Positions 44,832-55,646 are shown, counted from the first letter of the stretch. The stretch: DNA of 64,000 nt from Necropsobacter rosorum (GCA_000751835.1 CCMQ01000006.1:186001-250000), one strand, 5' to 3'. Made by a program: numbers and translations. Notes: generated by a model from the letters alone, not told the origin.

Positions 44832-45422
44832 ATGAGCAATATCTTAGTATTAAAATCCAGCATTCTTGCCGAGCATTCACAAACCAACCAGCTTTCTGAT
44901 TACCTACTCTCAAAATTACCCGACGCCAATGTAGTGGAACGCGATCTCGGTGCCAACCCGCTGCCGTATTTCGACGGTGTCGCCGCCAACGCACTACGCG
45001 GCGAGCCGAAAACCGAGCAGGATCAAGCGTTGCTGGCCTTATCCGACAGCTTGATCGCCGAACTCAAAAACGCTGATACCATTATTATTAACGCGCCGAT
45101 GTATAACTTCAATATTCCGACGCAGTTAAAAAGCTATATCGATTTTATCGCCCGTCCGCGCGTTACGTTCCAATACGGCGCAAATGGTGCGGAAGGGTTG
45201 ATTCACGGTAAAAAAGTGATTGTGTTGGCGGCATTCGGCGGTATTCACCAAGGACAGGCGACGGATTTCGTCACCCCGTATCTGAAAACCTTCCTGGCCT
45301 TTATCGGCATTACGGACGTTCAATTCGTTTATGCCGAAGCCATCGGTTTCGGCCCGGACGCCATCGCCAAAGCACAGGCTGGCGCTAAAGCCAAAATCGA
45401 CAACATCGTCAAATCCCTGTAA
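44832..45422 (+). CDS. azoR: FMN-dependent NADH azoreductase
   Basis: A flavodoxin-fold quinone/azo reductase, 196 residues (E. coli AzoR 201). It begins [20 protein letters not shown] and has [35 protein letters not shown], the FMN-binding region. AAFGGIHQ is the equivalent of the family GGxY/H loop. The likely physiological role is two-electron quinone reduction protecting against electrophiles. The start at 44832 has AAAGGAACAATT upstream; the ATG-rich leader from 44706 is AT-rich and not homologous. A stem-loop follows the gene. Confidence 0.93.
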   Translation: MSNILVLKSSILAEHSQTNQLSDYLLSKLPDANVVERDLGANPLPYFDGVAANALRGEPKTEQDQALLALSDSLIAELKNADTIIINAPMYNFNIPTQLKSYIDFIARPRVTFQYGANGAEGLIHGKKVIVLAAFGGIHQGQATDFVTPYLKTFLAFIGITDVQFVYAEAIGFGPDAIAKAQAGAKAKIDNIVKSL

Positions 45423-45445
45423 TACGGCTTTAGCTAATACCTCTT

Positions 45446-45466
45446 CAGGCGGCATCAGGCCGCCTG
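45446..45466 (+). terminator. Stem-loop downstream of azoR
   Basis: Stem CAGGCGGC / GCCGCCTG with a 5-nt loop, 23 bp after the azoR stop. No T-run follows, so termination strength is uncertain. Confidence 0.5.
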
Positions 45467-45537
45467 TTCCATTGCGCCTTAAGCGCATCGATTATTCACG
45501 TCATTATTCCGAATCCGTAGCGGATAGCAGATAACAC

Positions 45538-45571
45538 TTGACAAAACAATAATGCACTAGTTTAATAGTGC
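45538..45571 (+). promoter_or_regulatory. trpE promoter with TrpR operator
   Basis: TTGACA (45538-45543) and TTTAAT (45561-45566) are 17 bp apart. The palindrome GCACTAGTTTAATAGTGC (45554-45571) is a TrpR-type operator (family core CTAGTTNACTAG) and covers the -10 element. Only about 28 nt separate the predicted transcription start from the trpE ATG, so there is no room for a trpL leader peptide and attenuator. Confidence 0.85.
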
Positions 45572-45600
45572 AAGTTATCATTTGATGCAAGGAAGTTATT

Positions 45601-47154
45601 ATGTCCGTTCCCTTTATTCATGTATTCAGTCAGCCGGTGGATTATCATAACGATCCCACCGCCGTGTTTGCCACCCTGTGCCAAGAGCAAAAAAACACCT
45701 TATTACTGGAATCTGCGGAAATCAGCAGTAAAAACAGTCTGAAAAGCCTGTTCCTGATTAATCCGGCGGTTAAAATTACCTGCCGCGGCCAACATGTCAC
45801 ATTTAACGCCTTAACCGCCAACGGCGAGGCGGTATTACCGCTGATTCAGAGCATGTTACAAGGTCGGGCTGCCGTATTTTCCCAATGTCACAGTCAACTG
45901 ACCGTCGCCTTTCCGCCGCCCGATCCGAATCTTGATGAAGACAGTAAATTACAGGCCGCCACCGTGTTTGACGGATTGCGCTGTATCACCTCGCTCTATG
46001 CGCACAGCACCACGCCGGTATTGTTAGGCGGATTATTCGCCTATGATTTAGTGGCCAATTTTATCCCGATGCATGATATTGAGCTGCAAGACGACGGCCT
46101 AACTTGTCCGGACTATATATTCTATCTGGCGGAAAATCTGCTGATTTTCGATCACCAAGCGCAGACTTCCACCCTGCAAACCTTCTGTTTTCACGCCCGG
46201 CAGCAACCTCAGCTACAGCAAAGTGCGGTGGAAATTTGCCGCAAATTACAAAAAATTCAACCGCACTTAACGTTGCAGCACGGCGCAACGGAGGTACATA
46301 CCAATCTTGACGACGATAAATTCAAAGCCATTATCAGCGCCCTGAAACGGCATATTAATATCGGCGATGTTTTCCAGATCGTGCCGTCGCGCCGTTTTTC
46401 CATCGATTGCCCAAATCCGCTGGCCGCCTACCGTCAGCTAAAACGCACCAATCCGAGTCCGTATATGGTGTATATGCAGGATGAGGATTTCACCCTGTTC
46501 TGTGCTTCACCGGAAAGCGCGCTGAAATATGCGGCGCCGACCCGCCAGTTGGAAATTTATCCGATTGCCGGCTCCCGCCCGCGCGGTTTTGATGCGCAGG
46601 GTCGGATCGATCCCGAACTGGACGCCCGTTTAGAACTGGAGCTGCGACTGGATAAAAAAGAACTGGCCGAGCATTTAATGCTGGTGGATCTGGCGCGCAA
46701 CGATGTGGCGCGAGTGTGTCGCAGCGGTACCCGCCAGGTCAAAAATCTGATGCAGGTGGACCGCTACTCTCACATTATGCACCTGGTGTCCCGCGTGGTC
46801 GGCGAGCTGCGTCCCGAGCTTGACGCGCTGCACGCCTATCAGGCCTGTATGAATATGGGTACGCTGACCGGCGCGCCGAAAATCAAAGCGATGCAGTTAA
46901 TCTACCGCTTCGAACGACAAAAACGTCACAGCTACGGCGGCGCGGTGGGCTATTTAGCCTCCGACGGCAATTTCGACACCTGTATCGTTATCCGCTCCGC
47001 TTTTGTGCAACACGGCGTGGCTTATATTCAGGCCGGTTGCGGCGAAGTGCTGGATTCCGATCCGCAGGCGGAAGCGGATGAAACCCGTCATAAAGCCAAA
47101 GCGGTGCTCAACGCGATTATTCAGACCAACCGACAGGCACAGCAACAAGGATAA
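45601..47154 (+). CDS. trpE: Anthranilate synthase component I
   Basis: Converts chorismate to anthranilate using ammonia from TrpG; 517 residues. The tryptophan feedback-site motif LLES is present near residue 37 with the following Ser at the expected spacing (LLESAEISSK). The chorismate-binding domain holds VFQIVPSRRFSI, PSPYMVYMQ, IYPIAGSRPRG and GTLTGAPKIKAMQLIY plus GGAVGYLASDG. It begins the trp operon behind a TrpR-controlled promoter and has AAGGAAG ahead of the ATG. It is followed by trpG after 6 bp. Two USS cores lie inside the gene near 46.2 kb. Confidence 0.97.
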   Translation: MSVPFIHVFSQPVDYHNDPTAVFATLCQEQKNTLLLESAEISSKNSLKSLFLINPAVKITCRGQHVTFNALTANGEAVLPLIQSMLQGRAAVFSQCHSQLTVAFPPPDPNLDEDSKLQAATVFDGLRCITSLYAHSTTPVLLGGLFAYDLVANFIPMHDIELQDDGLTCPDYIFYLAENLLIFDHQAQTSTLQTFCFHARQQPQLQQSAVEICRKLQKIQPHLTLQHGATEVHTNLDDDKFKAIISALKRHINIGDVFQIVPSRRFSIDCPNPLAAYRQLKRTNPSPYMVYMQDEDFTLFCASPESALKYAAPTRQLEIYPIAGSRPRGFDAQGRIDPELDARLELELRLDKKELAEHLMLVDLARNDVARVCRSGTRQVKNLMQVDRYSHIMHLVSRVVGELRPELDALHAYQACMNMGTLTGAPKIKAMQLIYRFERQKRHSYGGAVGYLASDGNFDTCIVIRSAFVQHGVAYIQAGCGEVLDSDPQAEADETRHKAKAVLNAIIQTNRQAQQQG

Positions 47155-47160
47155 TTCATC

Positions 47161-47742
47161 ATGGCAACGATTGTATTTTTAGATAATTTCGATTCCTTTA
47201 CCTATAATCTGGTGGATCAATTCCGCGCGCTGGGTCATCAGGTGCAGGTTTACCGCAACGATTGCGATATTAAAGTGCTGGAACAAGCGGCGACCCGCCA
47301 ATCCGATACCATTCTGGCGCTTTCGCCGGGGCCGGGCAATCCGAGTGAGGCGGGGATTTTGCTGCCGCTGATTAAAACGCTGAGCGGCAAAGTGCCGATG
47401 ATCGGTATTTGTCTGGGCCATCAGGCGTTAATTGAAGCCTTCGGCGGCAAAGTGGTGCATGCCGGCGAAGTGATGCACGGTAAAGTCTCCGCGATCCGGC
47501 ACGACGCACAGGCAATGTTCGCCGGTCTGGCCAATCCTATGCCGGTGGCGCGCTATCACTCGCTGATGGGAACCGAACTGCCGCAGGAATTGATTGCCAA
47601 CGCCGAATATCAAGGTATTATTATGGCAATCCGCCACAAAACATTACCGATCTGCGGCTTTCAGTTTCATCCGGAAAGTATTCTGACCGTACAGGGCGCC
47701 AAACTGCTGGAAAATGCCGTTCACTGGCTGCTGACACGATAA
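47161..47742 (+). CDS. trpG: Anthranilate synthase component II (glutamine amidotransferase)
   Basis: Supplies ammonia to TrpE. It is a stand-alone class I glutamine amidotransferase of 193 residues, not fused to trpD as in E. coli. The nucleophile cysteine is in IGICLGHQALIEAFGG, with the oxyanion LSPGPGNPSEAG and the catalytic His-Glu in GFQFHPESILTVQG. It follows trpE by 6 bp. A tautomerase-like gene separates it from trpD, the same order as in H. influenzae. Confidence 0.96.
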   Translation: MATIVFLDNFDSFTYNLVDQFRALGHQVQVYRNDCDIKVLEQAATRQSDTILALSPGPGNPSEAGILLPLIKTLSGKVPMIGICLGHQALIEAFGGKVVHAGEVMHGKVSAIRHDAQAMFAGLANPMPVARYHSLMGTELPQELIANAEYQGIIMAIRHKTLPICGFQFHPESILTVQGAKLLENAVHWLLTR

Positions 47743-48183
<441 letters not shown>

Positions 48184-48234
48184 AAACCACCGCACTTTTA
48201 TACCGACAAATATACCAACAAAAAGGAAAAGAAT

Positions 48235-49236
48235 ATGCAAACCGCTCAACTTCTCAGCCGACTGTTTGAGAAACACACCTTAAGCCAGTCGCAAACGGAA
48301 ACCCTGTTTAATGCCATCATGCGCGGGGAATTAAGCAACGAACAGCTGGCCGGCGCCTTAATTGCGTTAAAATTACGCGGCGAAACGGCGGAAGAAATCA
48401 GCGGCGCCGTCAATGCGGCGCTCGCCAACGCCCGCCCCTTCCCGACTCCGCGCTACGCTTTCGCCGATATTGTCGGCACCGGCGGCGACGGCGCCAATAC
48501 GATCAATATCTCCACCGCCGCCGCCATTGTTGCCGCCACCGACGGCATAAAAGTGGCGAAACACGGTAATCGCAGTGTTTCCAGCAAAACCGGCGCCAGC
48601 GATGTGCTCGGCGCGCTGGGGGTTAAAATCGATATGGATGCCGTCAGCGCACGCCAAGCCTTGGATGACATCAACCTCTGTTTTTTATGGGCGCAGCAAT
48701 ATCACCCCGGTTTTAAATATGCCGTGCCGGTGCGTCAGGCGCTGCAAACCCGCACCATCTTCAATATTCTGGGCCCGCTGTGCAATCCGGCACGACCAAA
48801 GCGCCAGCTGTTAGGCGTTTATTCAGCGGCGTTAATCCAGCCTTATGCGGAAACCGTCGCCCGCCTCGGTCATAAACACAGTATCGTGGTACACGGCGCC
48901 GGCTTAGACGAAGTCGCCATTCACGGCAAAACCGAGGTGGCGGAAATCCGCGACGGAAAAATCGAGCGTTATACCCTTTCCGCCTATGATTTCGGTTTTC
49001 AGCCGCAACCGCTGGATACCCTGCGCGGCGGCGATCCGACGGAAAATGCGGCGATTCTGACCGCACTTTTACAAGGGCGCGGCAAGGCGGAACATGTGCA
49101 GGCGGTGGCGATGAATACCGCCCTGCTGTTAAAATTGTTCGGGCACGACGATCTTAAATACAACGCCGAACGCATCGCCGATCTGATCGCAACCGGCAAA
49201 GCCTTCGACACATTGCGCAAATTAACCGCGTATTAA
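48235..49236 (+). CDS. trpD: Anthranilate phosphoribosyltransferase
   Basis: Joins anthranilate with PRPP to give phosphoribosyl anthranilate; 333 residues. The PRPP-binding loop is [20 protein letters not shown], preceded by [38 protein letters not shown] and the later HGAGLDE segment complete the family set. It lies 51 bp after the tautomerase-like gene; a USS sits in that gap. It is followed by a glutathione transferase-like gene before trpC, an insertion compared with the E. coli order. Confidence 0.96.
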   Translation: MQTAQLLSRLFEKHTLSQSQTETLFNAIMRGELSNEQLAGALIALKLRGETAEEISGAVNAALANARPFPTPRYAFADIVGTGGDGANTINISTAAAIVAATDGIKVAKHGNRSVSSKTGASDVLGALGVKIDMDAVSARQALDDINLCFLWAQQYHPGFKYAVPVRQALQTRTIFNILGPLCNPARPKRQLLGVYSAALIQPYAETVARLGHKHSIVVHGAGLDEVAIHGKTEVAEIRDGKIERYTLSAYDFGFQPQPLDTLRGGDPTENAAILTALLQGRGKAEHVQAVAMNTALLLKLFGHDDLKYNAERIADLIATGKAFDTLRKLTAY

Positions 49237-49258
49237 TCCGATCCGAAATAAGGAGCCT

Positions 49259-49870
49259 ATGATGTATAAACTGTATTTTTACGCCCCGTTATCGTCCTGG
49301 TCATTGCGCCCGTGGATATTGTTAAAAATGCTGAATATTCCTTTTGCGGAACAACAGATTCCCTATACGCAGGACAAAACCGAACTGAGCCGTCTGCTCG
49401 CCACCTTTTCGCCCACCGCCAAAGTGCCGGTGTTGCAGGACGGCGAACATTATATCTGGGACAGTCTGGCCATCGTCGAATACCTCGCCGAAAGCTATCC
49501 GCAGGTTTGGCCGGCCGATCCCGTTGCGCGAGCCTGGGCGCGCAGTGCCTGTGCGGAAATGCATTCCGGTTTCGAGCAGTTGCGCAGCCTCTGTTCTTAC
49601 CAGCCGCTGAAACGTATCGAATTGGCAGAAATTCCGCCCGCACTTGAGGCGGACATTCAACGCATCAACCGATTATGGCAAGAAGGCCTGACCCGTTTCG
49701 GCGGCGATTATCTGGGCGGTCGGCAATTTACCGCCGTTGACGCCTTCTTCGTGCCGGTCGCGGGCAGAATCGAAACCTACGGTTTACAGCCTTATCTCGC
49801 CCCGCAGTCGTACGCCTATTTTCAACGCATCAGCGCATTGAGCGCGTTGCAGGAATGGTTAAATAAATAA
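49259..49870 (+). CDS. Glutathione S-transferase-like protein between trpD and trpC
   Basis: A 203-residue GST-family protein. The N-terminal thioredoxin-fold domain (residues 1-80) shows [47 protein letters not shown], including the cis-Pro VP motif and the DSLAI glutathione-binding segment. A helical C-terminal domain follows with [14 protein letters not shown]. The catalytic residue is probably the Ser in SSWS, as in zeta/YfcF-like or beta types. ATG 49259 and 49262 are both possible behind AAGGAG. It lies 22 bp after trpD and 11 bp before trpC, so it is inside the trp transcript. Its role there is unknown. Confidence 0.85.
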   Translation: MMYKLYFYAPLSSWSLRPWILLKMLNIPFAEQQIPYTQDKTELSRLLATFSPTAKVPVLQDGEHYIWDSLAIVEYLAESYPQVWPADPVARAWARSACAEMHSGFEQLRSLCSYQPLKRIELAEIPPALEADIQRINRLWQEGLTRFGGDYLGGRQFTAVDAFFVPVAGRIETYGLQPYLAPQSYAYFQRISALSALQEWLNK

Positions 49871-49881
49871 GTGAATTCAGT

Positions 49882-51297
49882 ATGATGACAATAAATCTGG
49901 ACGATAAACCGACGATTTTGCAACAAATCGTACGCGACAAACTCCGTTGGCTGGAACAACAGCAGGCGGCGCTGCCGCTGACTCAATTTAAAGCGCAGAT
50001 CAGCCCGTCCGAGCGCGATTTTTATGCTGCGCTGAGCAAAGGCACCCGTCAACGCCCGGCATTTATTCTGGAATGCAAAAAAGCCTCGCCGTCCAAGGGC
50101 TTAATCCGCGCGCAGTTTGATCCGGCGCAAATTGCGGCGGTCTATAAACATTACGCCTCGGTCATTTCCGTGTTAACCGACGAAGCATATTTTCAGGGCG
50201 ATTTCGCTTACATCGAACAGGTGCGCCAAATCGCCCCACAGCCGGTACTGTGTAAAGATTTTATGCTCAGCGAATATCAGGTTTATCTGGCGCGTTATTA
50301 TCAGGCGGATGCGATTTTATTAATGCTGTCGGTGCTGGATGATGACACTTATACCACCCTTGCGGCACTAGCGCATAAACTGGGAATGGGCGTGCTGACG
50401 GAGACCGCCAATCAGGCGGAACTAGAGCGCGCCATTGCGCTGGGCGCCAAAGCGATCGGCATCAACAACCGTAATCTGCACGATCTTTCCGTTAATATCC
50501 GGCGCACCCCGCCTTTGGCGGAACAAATCCCGACGGATCGTATTGTGGTCAGCGAATCGGGCATTTACCATCACCGTCAGGTACAGCAGTTAAAACCTTA
50601 TGTGCACGCTTTTTTAATCGGCAGCAGTCTGATGGGCAGCGACGATCTGAACAATGCGGTGCGCGAGGTGATTTTCGGTGAAAACAAGGTGTGCGGCTTA
50701 ACCCGTCCGCAGGATGTCGACGCGGTTTACGCCGCCGGTGCGCTGTATGGCGGGCTGATTTTTGCCGAAGGTTCTCCGCGTCAGTTGTCGTTGCGTCAGG
50801 CGCAGGAATTAGTGACGCGGGCGCCGCTGCGTTTTGTCGGCGTATTCCAAAACCAACCGATTGAATTTATTTGCAAAATCGCCGCACAACTGAATCTGTT
50901 TGCGGTACAGTTACACGGTGCTGAAACGGCGGAATTTATCACCGCACTGCGCGCCGAACTGCCGCCGGCCTGCCGAATCTGGAAAGCGGTATCGGTAGAT
51001 AGCGCCGCCAAAAGTGCGGTGCAAATCGAGCGGATTTCCGCCGTGGATCGTTACCTGCTGGACAGCAAAAGCGGCAACCGGCAAGGCGGAACGGGCGTGG
51101 CTTTCGACTGGTCGCAAATTCCCGCCGAATGTAAGGAGCAGGTTATCCTCGCCGGCGGCATTAATGCGGATAATATCGCACAGGCGTTGCAGCAGCGATG
51201 CGCCGGTGTGGATCTTAACTCCGGCGTGGAAAGCGCGCCGGGCATTAAAGATCCGCATAAACTGGCGGCAGTGTTCAGTAAAATCTTAGATGATTAA
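49882..51297 (+). CDS. trpC: Bifunctional indole-3-glycerol-phosphate synthase / phosphoribosylanthranilate isomerase
   Basis: A fused TrpC-TrpF enzyme of 471 residues (E. coli 453). The synthase half (about 1-260) has [15 protein letters not shown] (catalytic Lys in KKASPS), [13 protein letters not shown], and [13 protein letters not shown]. The isomerase half (about 270-470) starts [26 protein letters not shown], with Cys and Asp motifs of TrpF, and ends with [11 protein letters not shown] and [10 protein letters not shown]. It completes anthranilate conversion to indole-glycerol phosphate before TrpBA. Start ATG 49882 or 49885 lacks a strong ribosome site. Confidence 0.96.
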   Translation: MMTINLDDKPTILQQIVRDKLRWLEQQQAALPLTQFKAQISPSERDFYAALSKGTRQRPAFILECKKASPSKGLIRAQFDPAQIAAVYKHYASVISVLTDEAYFQGDFAYIEQVRQIAPQPVLCKDFMLSEYQVYLARYYQADAILLMLSVLDDDTYTTLAALAHKLGMGVLTETANQAELERAIALGAKAIGINNRNLHDLSVNIRRTPPLAEQIPTDRIVVSESGIYHHRQVQQLKPYVHAFLIGSSLMGSDDLNNAVREVIFGENKVCGLTRPQDVDAVYAAGALYGGLIFAEGSPRQLSLRQAQELVTRAPLRFVGVFQNQPIEFICKIAAQLNLFAVQLHGAETAEFITALRAELPPACRIWKAVSVDSAAKSAVQIERISAVDRYLLDSKSGNRQGGTGVAFDWSQIPAECKEQVILAGGINADNIAQALQQRCAGVDLNSGVESAPGIKDPHKLAAVFSKILDD

Positions 51298-51614
51298 CCC
51301 GCCCTTTGAACCGGAGGCGGCTTTCGGCGCTTTCGGTTCGCCGCCTCGCGGACGGACATCAACCGAGTAATCCGTTCCGTTAATTGCCGGCAGGCGCACA
51401 CCGAGCAACCGGCCTGAAATATACCATTTCGGGCAAGTCATTACCCGTTACATGCCCCGATGAACTCCGAATCATGACGATAGACAAGCAGAGCGCGCCG
51501 TCAATAACAGGATAATAAAAAAATCCGACATTTTTCTTAAAAAACCGCTACACTTTTATGTACTAGTGTAGTAGTATCTCAAGCATTCAACATCATCAGC
51601 ATGAAGGAAGCCTT
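51298..51614. other. 317-bp trpC-trpB spacer
   Basis: No convincing gene. A GC-rich inverted repeat GAGGCGGC / GCCGCCTC (51314-51321, 51340-51347) lies early but lacks a T-run. The only short frame with an ATG (51475, 13 codons) has no tryptophan codon, so it is not a trpL-type leader. The last 60 bp are AT-rich promoter-like DNA containing the TrpR operator. Compared with the tight trpD-gst-trpC spacing, this gap marks a transcription boundary. Confidence 0.6.
51560..51577 (+). promoter_or_regulatory. TrpR operator upstream of trpBA
   Basis: GTACTAGTGTAGTAGTAT resembles the trp operator GTACTAGTTAACTAGTAC: the left half is perfect and most of the right half agrees. It lies 37 bp ahead of the trpB start. 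The -10 and -35 of this promoter could not be fixed with confidence. Confidence 0.7.
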
Positions 51615-52811
51615 ATGACAGACACACTTTTAGATCCCTACTTCGGCGAATTCGGCGGCATGTATGTGCCGGAAATTCTGGTGCCGGTGTTAAAACAGCT
51701 GGAACAAGCCTTCGTCGAAGCCAAAGACGACCCCGCCTTTCAGCAGGAATTTCAGGATTTACTGAAAAATTATGCCGGCCGGCCGACCGCACTGACCCTG
51801 TGCCGGAATCTGACCAAAGGGTCAAAAACCAAACTGTATTTAAAACGCGAAGATTTGCTGCATGGCGGCGCGCACAAAACCAATCAGGTGCTAGGGCAGA
51901 TTCTGCTGGCCAAACGCATGGGCAAAACCCGCATTATCGCTGAAACCGGTGCCGGCCAGCACGGCGTTGCCACGGCGCTTGCCTGTGCGATGCTGAATAT
52001 GCCGTGCAAAATTTATATGGGCGCGAAAGATGTGGAGCGCCAATCGCCGAATGTCTTTCGCATGCGCTTAATGGGCGCGGAGGTCGTGGCGGTGGAAAAA
52101 GGTTCCTGCTCACTGAAAGACGCCTGCTGTGAAGCGATGCGCGACTGGTCCGCCAATTATGAACACACTCATTATTTATTAGGCACCGCCGCCGGCCCGC
52201 ATCCGTTTCCGACTATCGTGCGCGAATTCCAGAAGATGATCGGCGAAGAAACCAAACGGCAGATCCTGCAAAAAGAAGGACGTTTGCCGGATGCGGTTAT
52301 TGCGGCGGTGGGCGGCGGTTCCAATGCTATCGGCATGTTCGCCGATTTTATCACGGAACGTTCCGTGCGCCTGATCGGGATCGAACCGGCGGGCAAAGGC
52401 ATTGCGACCGGCGAACACGGCGCGCCGCTGCGGCACGGCACGGTCGGCATTTATTTCGGCATGAAATCACCGCTTATGCAAACCGCAGACGGGCAGATCG
52501 AGGAGTCTTACAGCATTTCCGCCGGGCTGGATTTCCCGTCCGTTGGTCCGCAGCACGCCTACCTGCATGCCACCGGCCGCGCAGAATATGAAAGCATTAC
52601 CGATGATGAAGCGCTGGATGCCTTTCAGGCGCTGGCATTGCATGAGGGCATTATTCCGGCCTTGGAAAGCGCACACGCGTTGGCTTATGCCCTAAAACTG
52701 ATTAAACAAAATCCGCAGCAGGAACAATTGCTGGTGGTGAACTTATCCGGTCGCGGCGATAAAGATATTTTCACCGTCGATAAAATCTTAACCGCAAGGG
52801 GGAAAATCTAA
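51615..52811 (+). CDS. trpB: Tryptophan synthase beta chain
   Basis: Condenses indole with serine using PLP; 398 residues. The PLP lysine is in [15 protein letters not shown], and the active-site Glu in [14 protein letters not shown]. The PLP phosphate loop is [11 protein letters not shown]. The sequence begins [20 protein letters not shown] as in E. coli. AAGGAAG precedes the ATG. The gene starts a second trp unit with its own TrpR operator and overlaps trpA by one base (TAATG). Confidence 0.97.
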   Translation: MTDTLLDPYFGEFGGMYVPEILVPVLKQLEQAFVEAKDDPAFQQEFQDLLKNYAGRPTALTLCRNLTKGSKTKLYLKREDLLHGGAHKTNQVLGQILLAKRMGKTRIIAETGAGQHGVATALACAMLNMPCKIYMGAKDVERQSPNVFRMRLMGAEVVAVEKGSCSLKDACCEAMRDWSANYEHTHYLLGTAAGPHPFPTIVREFQKMIGEETKRQILQKEGRLPDAVIAAVGGGSNAIGMFADFITERSVRLIGIEPAGKGIATGEHGAPLRHGTVGIYFGMKSPLMQTADGQIEESYSISAGLDFPSVGPQHAYLHATGRAEYESITDDEALDAFQALALHEGIIPALESAHALAYALKLIKQNPQQEQLLVVNLSGRGDKDIFTVDKILTARGKI

Positions 52812-53617
52812 TGTCTCGTTTCGATCACTTATTTGCACAATTAAGTGCGAAAAAGCAAGGCGCCTTCGTGCCTTTCGTGACCCTGTGCGATCCGGATTTC
52901 GACCGCTCTTTCGACATTATCTGCACGCTGGTGGATAACGGTGCCGACGCGCTGGAGCTGGGCTTTCCGTTTTCCGATCCGCTGCTGGACGGGCCGGTGA
53001 TTCAGGCCGCCAATAACCGCGCGTTACAAGCCGGTTGCAGTACGGCGGAAAGTTTCCGTTTAGTGGAAAAAGTGCGGTCGAAATATCCGCAGATTCCGAT
53101 CGGTCTGCTGCTGTGCGCCAATCTGATTTACGCGCAAACTCTGGACGTGTTTTATCAACGCTGTGCGCAAGCCGGCGTCGATGCCGTGCTGGTGGCGGAT
53201 ATTCCGCTGCTGGCGGCTCAACCGTATATTCAGGCAGCCCGCAAACACGGCATTCAGCCGGTGTTTATCTGCCCGCCGAACGCCGATGAAAAAACCGTGC
53301 AAGGTGTTGCCGCACACAGTGAAGGCTACACTTATCTGGTGTCGCGCGCAGGCGTCACCAGTGCGGAAGATCAAACCCATGCGGCCAATCTGGATAGCCT
53401 GATCGAACAACTGAAAACCCACGGCAGCCCGCCGATTCTACAAGGTTTCGGCATCGCTGCGCCGGCACAGGTTCGCGCGGCGCTGCAACTAGGCGCCGCC
53501 GGTGCGATTTCAGGTTCGGCAACGGTCAGCATCATTGAGCGCCATTTGCATGATCACGCCCAATGTCTGAGCGCACTAGCCGACTTCGTTAAAGCGATGA
53601 AAGCCGCCACCCGATAG
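52811..53617 (+). CDS. trpA: Tryptophan synthase alpha chain
   Basis: Cleaves indole-3-glycerol phosphate to indole, passed through a tunnel to TrpB. The 268 residues form a TIM barrel. The catalytic Glu and Asp are in [19 protein letters not shown]; the C-terminal phosphate site is [13 protein letters not shown] and [12 protein letters not shown]. It starts at the A of the overlapping TAATG. A strong terminator follows 19 bp later. Confidence 0.97.
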   Translation: MSRFDHLFAQLSAKKQGAFVPFVTLCDPDFDRSFDIICTLVDNGADALELGFPFSDPLLDGPVIQAANNRALQAGCSTAESFRLVEKVRSKYPQIPIGLLLCANLIYAQTLDVFYQRCAQAGVDAVLVADIPLLAAQPYIQAARKHGIQPVFICPPNADEKTVQGVAAHSEGYTYLVSRAGVTSAEDQTHAANLDSLIEQLKTHGSPPILQGFGIAAPAQVRAALQLGAAGAISGSATVSIIERHLHDHAQCLSALADFVKAMKAATR

Positions 53618-53636
53618 ACGTATTGAGCGCAGTTGT

Positions 53637-53663
53637 AAGCCCTAGCCGACGCTAGGGCTTTTT
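53637..53663 (+). terminator. Rho-independent terminator of the trp region
   Basis: Ten-bp stem AAGCCCTAGC / GCTAGGGCTT with a 4-nt loop, then a T-run, beginning 19 bp past trpA. Confidence 0.88.
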
Positions 53664-53665
53664 CG

Positions 53666-53694
53666 TTGTACCGCGCTGCGATTCGGGCTATACT
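53666..53694 (+). promoter_or_regulatory. Predicted promoter of can-purK
   Basis: TTGTAC (53666-53671) and TATACT (53689-53694) are 17 bp apart, 27 bp ahead of the can start codon. No PUR box is visible around it. Confidence 0.65.
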
Positions 53695-53721
53695 GTGTAG
53701 CCGATATACAGGAGTACAATA

Positions 53722-54429
53722 ATGAAAAAAATCGAGCAGCTTTTTGCCAACAATTACAGTTGGGCAACGCGCATGAAAGAAGAAAATTCCAATTATTTTA
53801 AACAACTGGCCGAACACCAAACCCCGAGTTATCTGTGGATCGGCTGCTCGGACAGTCGCGTGCCGGCGGAAAAACTGACCAATCTGGGGCCGGGCGAACT
53901 GTTTGTACACCGCAACGTGGCCAATCAGGTTATTCATACGGATTTAAACTGCCTTTCGGTGGTGCAATATGCGGTGGATGTACTGAATATCGAGCATATT
54001 ATTATCTGCGGTCATACCAACTGCGGCGGTATTAAAGCCGCCATGGCGGAACAGGATCTGGGGCTGATTAACAACTGGCTGCTGCATATTCGCGATATTT
54101 GGTTTAAGCACAGCCATTTGCTCGGAAAACTGTCGCCGGAAAAACGCGCGGATATGCTGACTAAGCTGAATGTGGCGGAACAGGTGTATAATTTGGGCCG
54201 ATCTTCCATCATCCAATCCGCTTGGCGTAACGGCAAAAAACTGTCGCTGCACGGCTGGGTGTACGATGTCAACGACGGTTTTCTCATCGATCAGGGCGTG
54301 ATGGCGACCAGTCGTGAAAGCCTGGAAATTTCCTATCTGAACGCGATCTCCCGCTTATTAAAACTGGAAGAAGAAGACTTTTTAAAAAAGCCGCATCAGG
54401 AAACGGCACAAAAAACTACCGCACTTTAA
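53722..54429 (+). CDS. can: Beta-class carbonic anhydrase
   Basis: Interconverts CO2 and bicarbonate; 235 residues. The zinc ligands are Cys42, Asp44, His98 and Cys101 (GCSDSRVP and GHTNCGG). The non-catalytic bicarbonate site described in H. influenzae HICA (Trp39, Arg64, Tyr181) is intact at identical positions, so this is probably a type II enzyme that is inactive at low pH and switched by bicarbonate. It may supply HCO3- to carboxylases, including PurK encoded 33 bp downstream. AGGAG precedes the ATG. Confidence 0.96.
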   Translation: MKKIEQLFANNYSWATRMKEENSNYFKQLAEHQTPSYLWIGCSDSRVPAEKLTNLGPGELFVHRNVANQVIHTDLNCLSVVQYAVDVLNIEHIIICGHTNCGGIKAAMAEQDLGLINNWLLHIRDIWFKHSHLLGKLSPEKRADMLTKLNVAEQVYNLGRSSIIQSAWRNGKKLSLHGWVYDVNDGFLIDQGVMATSRESLEISYLNAISRLLKLEEEDFLKKPHQETAQKTTAL

Positions 54430-54462
54430 CTCATTAACCCTCCGCTTAAATAAGGATTTATC

Positions 54463-55551
54463 ATGCAAAACAGTACGTTGTATCCGACCGTTTATGTGTT
54501 AGGCAACGGTCAGCTCGGGCGTATGCTGCGCTATGCCGGAGCGCCGTTAGACATTGACGTCCGCCCGCTGGCCTTTGACGCCGCGCCGTTTGAATTGCCT
54601 GCCGACAGTGTTATTACGGCGGAAATCGAACGTTGGGAAGCCACGCCGTTAACCGACATGCTGGCCGGCCACCCGCATTTTGTCAACCGCCCGGTGTTCG
54701 GTCGTCTGGCGGATAGACTAACCCAAAAAGCCCTGCTTGATGAGCTGGCGTTACCGACTTCTCCTTGGTGCCTGCTGGAAAGCCCGCAGCAATGGCCGCA
54801 AGTGTTCGCCCGTATCGGCGAAAAACTGGTGGTAAAACGGCGCACCGGCGGCTACGACGGGCGCGGTCAGTGGATTGTCAGCCGGGAAAATCAAGCGGAT
54901 ATCGACAGCGAACTGTTTAATCAGGTGATCGCCGAACAATTCATTCCTTTCGATTATGAAGTTTCGCTGGTGGGCGCGAGATTTAAAAACGGCGAGACCC
55001 GTTTTTACCCGCTGACTCACAATCTGCAACAAAACGGTATTTTACGTTACAGCGTGGCGGATACCTCATCGCCGCAGCACAGCCGGCTACAACAACAAGC
55101 GGAGCATATGCTGGCCAGCATTATGCATAAACTGGATTATATCGGCGTGATGGCAATGGAATGTTTCGTTATCGGCGAGCGTCTGTTAATCAACGAACTG
55201 GCGCCGCGCGTACATAACAGCGGACACTGGACTCAGCTCGGCTGTGCGATCAGCCAGTTCGAATTACACCTGCGCGCGTTGCTGGATTTACCGACACCGG
55301 CGCTGGAAACCGCCATGCCGAGCGTGATGGTGAATCTGATCGGCACGCCGCATAACGCCGCTTGGTTGAATACGCCGTTTTGTCAACTGCACTGGTACGG
55401 CAAAGCCGTGCGTCCGGGGCGCAAAGTCGGTCATCTCAATCTGGCGCACCCGGATAAAAAGGTGATCATCGCCCAGCTGGAAAAACTGCGCGGCGAACTG
55501 CCGCAGGATTATCAGTCCGGTCTGGATTGGGCCATTGAAAAATTACAATAA
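54463..55551 (+). CDS. purK: N5-carboxyaminoimidazole ribonucleotide synthetase
   Basis: An ATP-grasp enzyme making N5-CAIR from AIR, ATP and bicarbonate in purine synthesis; 362 residues. VYVLGNGQLGRMLRYAGAPL opens the Rossmann-like domain; ATP-grasp elements are VVKRRTGGYDGRGQW, EQFIPFDYEVSLV and LLINELAPRVHNSGHW. In most relatives purE, the mutase for the next step, lies directly upstream. Here the carbonic anhydrase gene occupies that place and no purE is in the window. USS immediately precedes it, at the end of can. Confidence 0.96.
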   Translation: MQNSTLYPTVYVLGNGQLGRMLRYAGAPLDIDVRPLAFDAAPFELPADSVITAEIERWEATPLTDMLAGHPHFVNRPVFGRLADRLTQKALLDELALPTSPWCLLESPQQWPQVFARIGEKLVVKRRTGGYDGRGQWIVSRENQADIDSELFNQVIAEQFIPFDYEVSLVGARFKNGETRFYPLTHNLQQNGILRYSVADTSSPQHSRLQQQAEHMLASIMHKLDYIGVMAMECFVIGERLLINELAPRVHNSGHWTQLGCAISQFELHLRALLDLPTPALETAMPSVMVNLIGTPHNAAWLNTPFCQLHWYGKAVRPGRKVGHLNLAHPDKKVIIAQLEKLRGELPQDYQSGLDWAIEKLQ

Positions 55552-55617
55552 TCCGCCGCTATGCGGTGCATTTTTAAAACAATCCGTAAAAAGCACCGAT
55601 TTACCCCAAATAAGGGC

Positions 55618-55646
55618 TTGCCAATGCGAGCCTTTATCAGTATAAA
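55618..55646 (+). promoter_or_regulatory. Predicted promoter of aspC
   Basis: TTGCCA (55618-55623) and TATAAA (55641-55646) are 17 bp apart, 43 bp before the aspC start codon. Confidence 0.62.

Noticed and set aside
51475-51516. Short frame upstream of trpB as a possible trp leader peptide
   Set aside because: Thirteen codons with no tryptophan codon and no adjacent attenuator hairpin.
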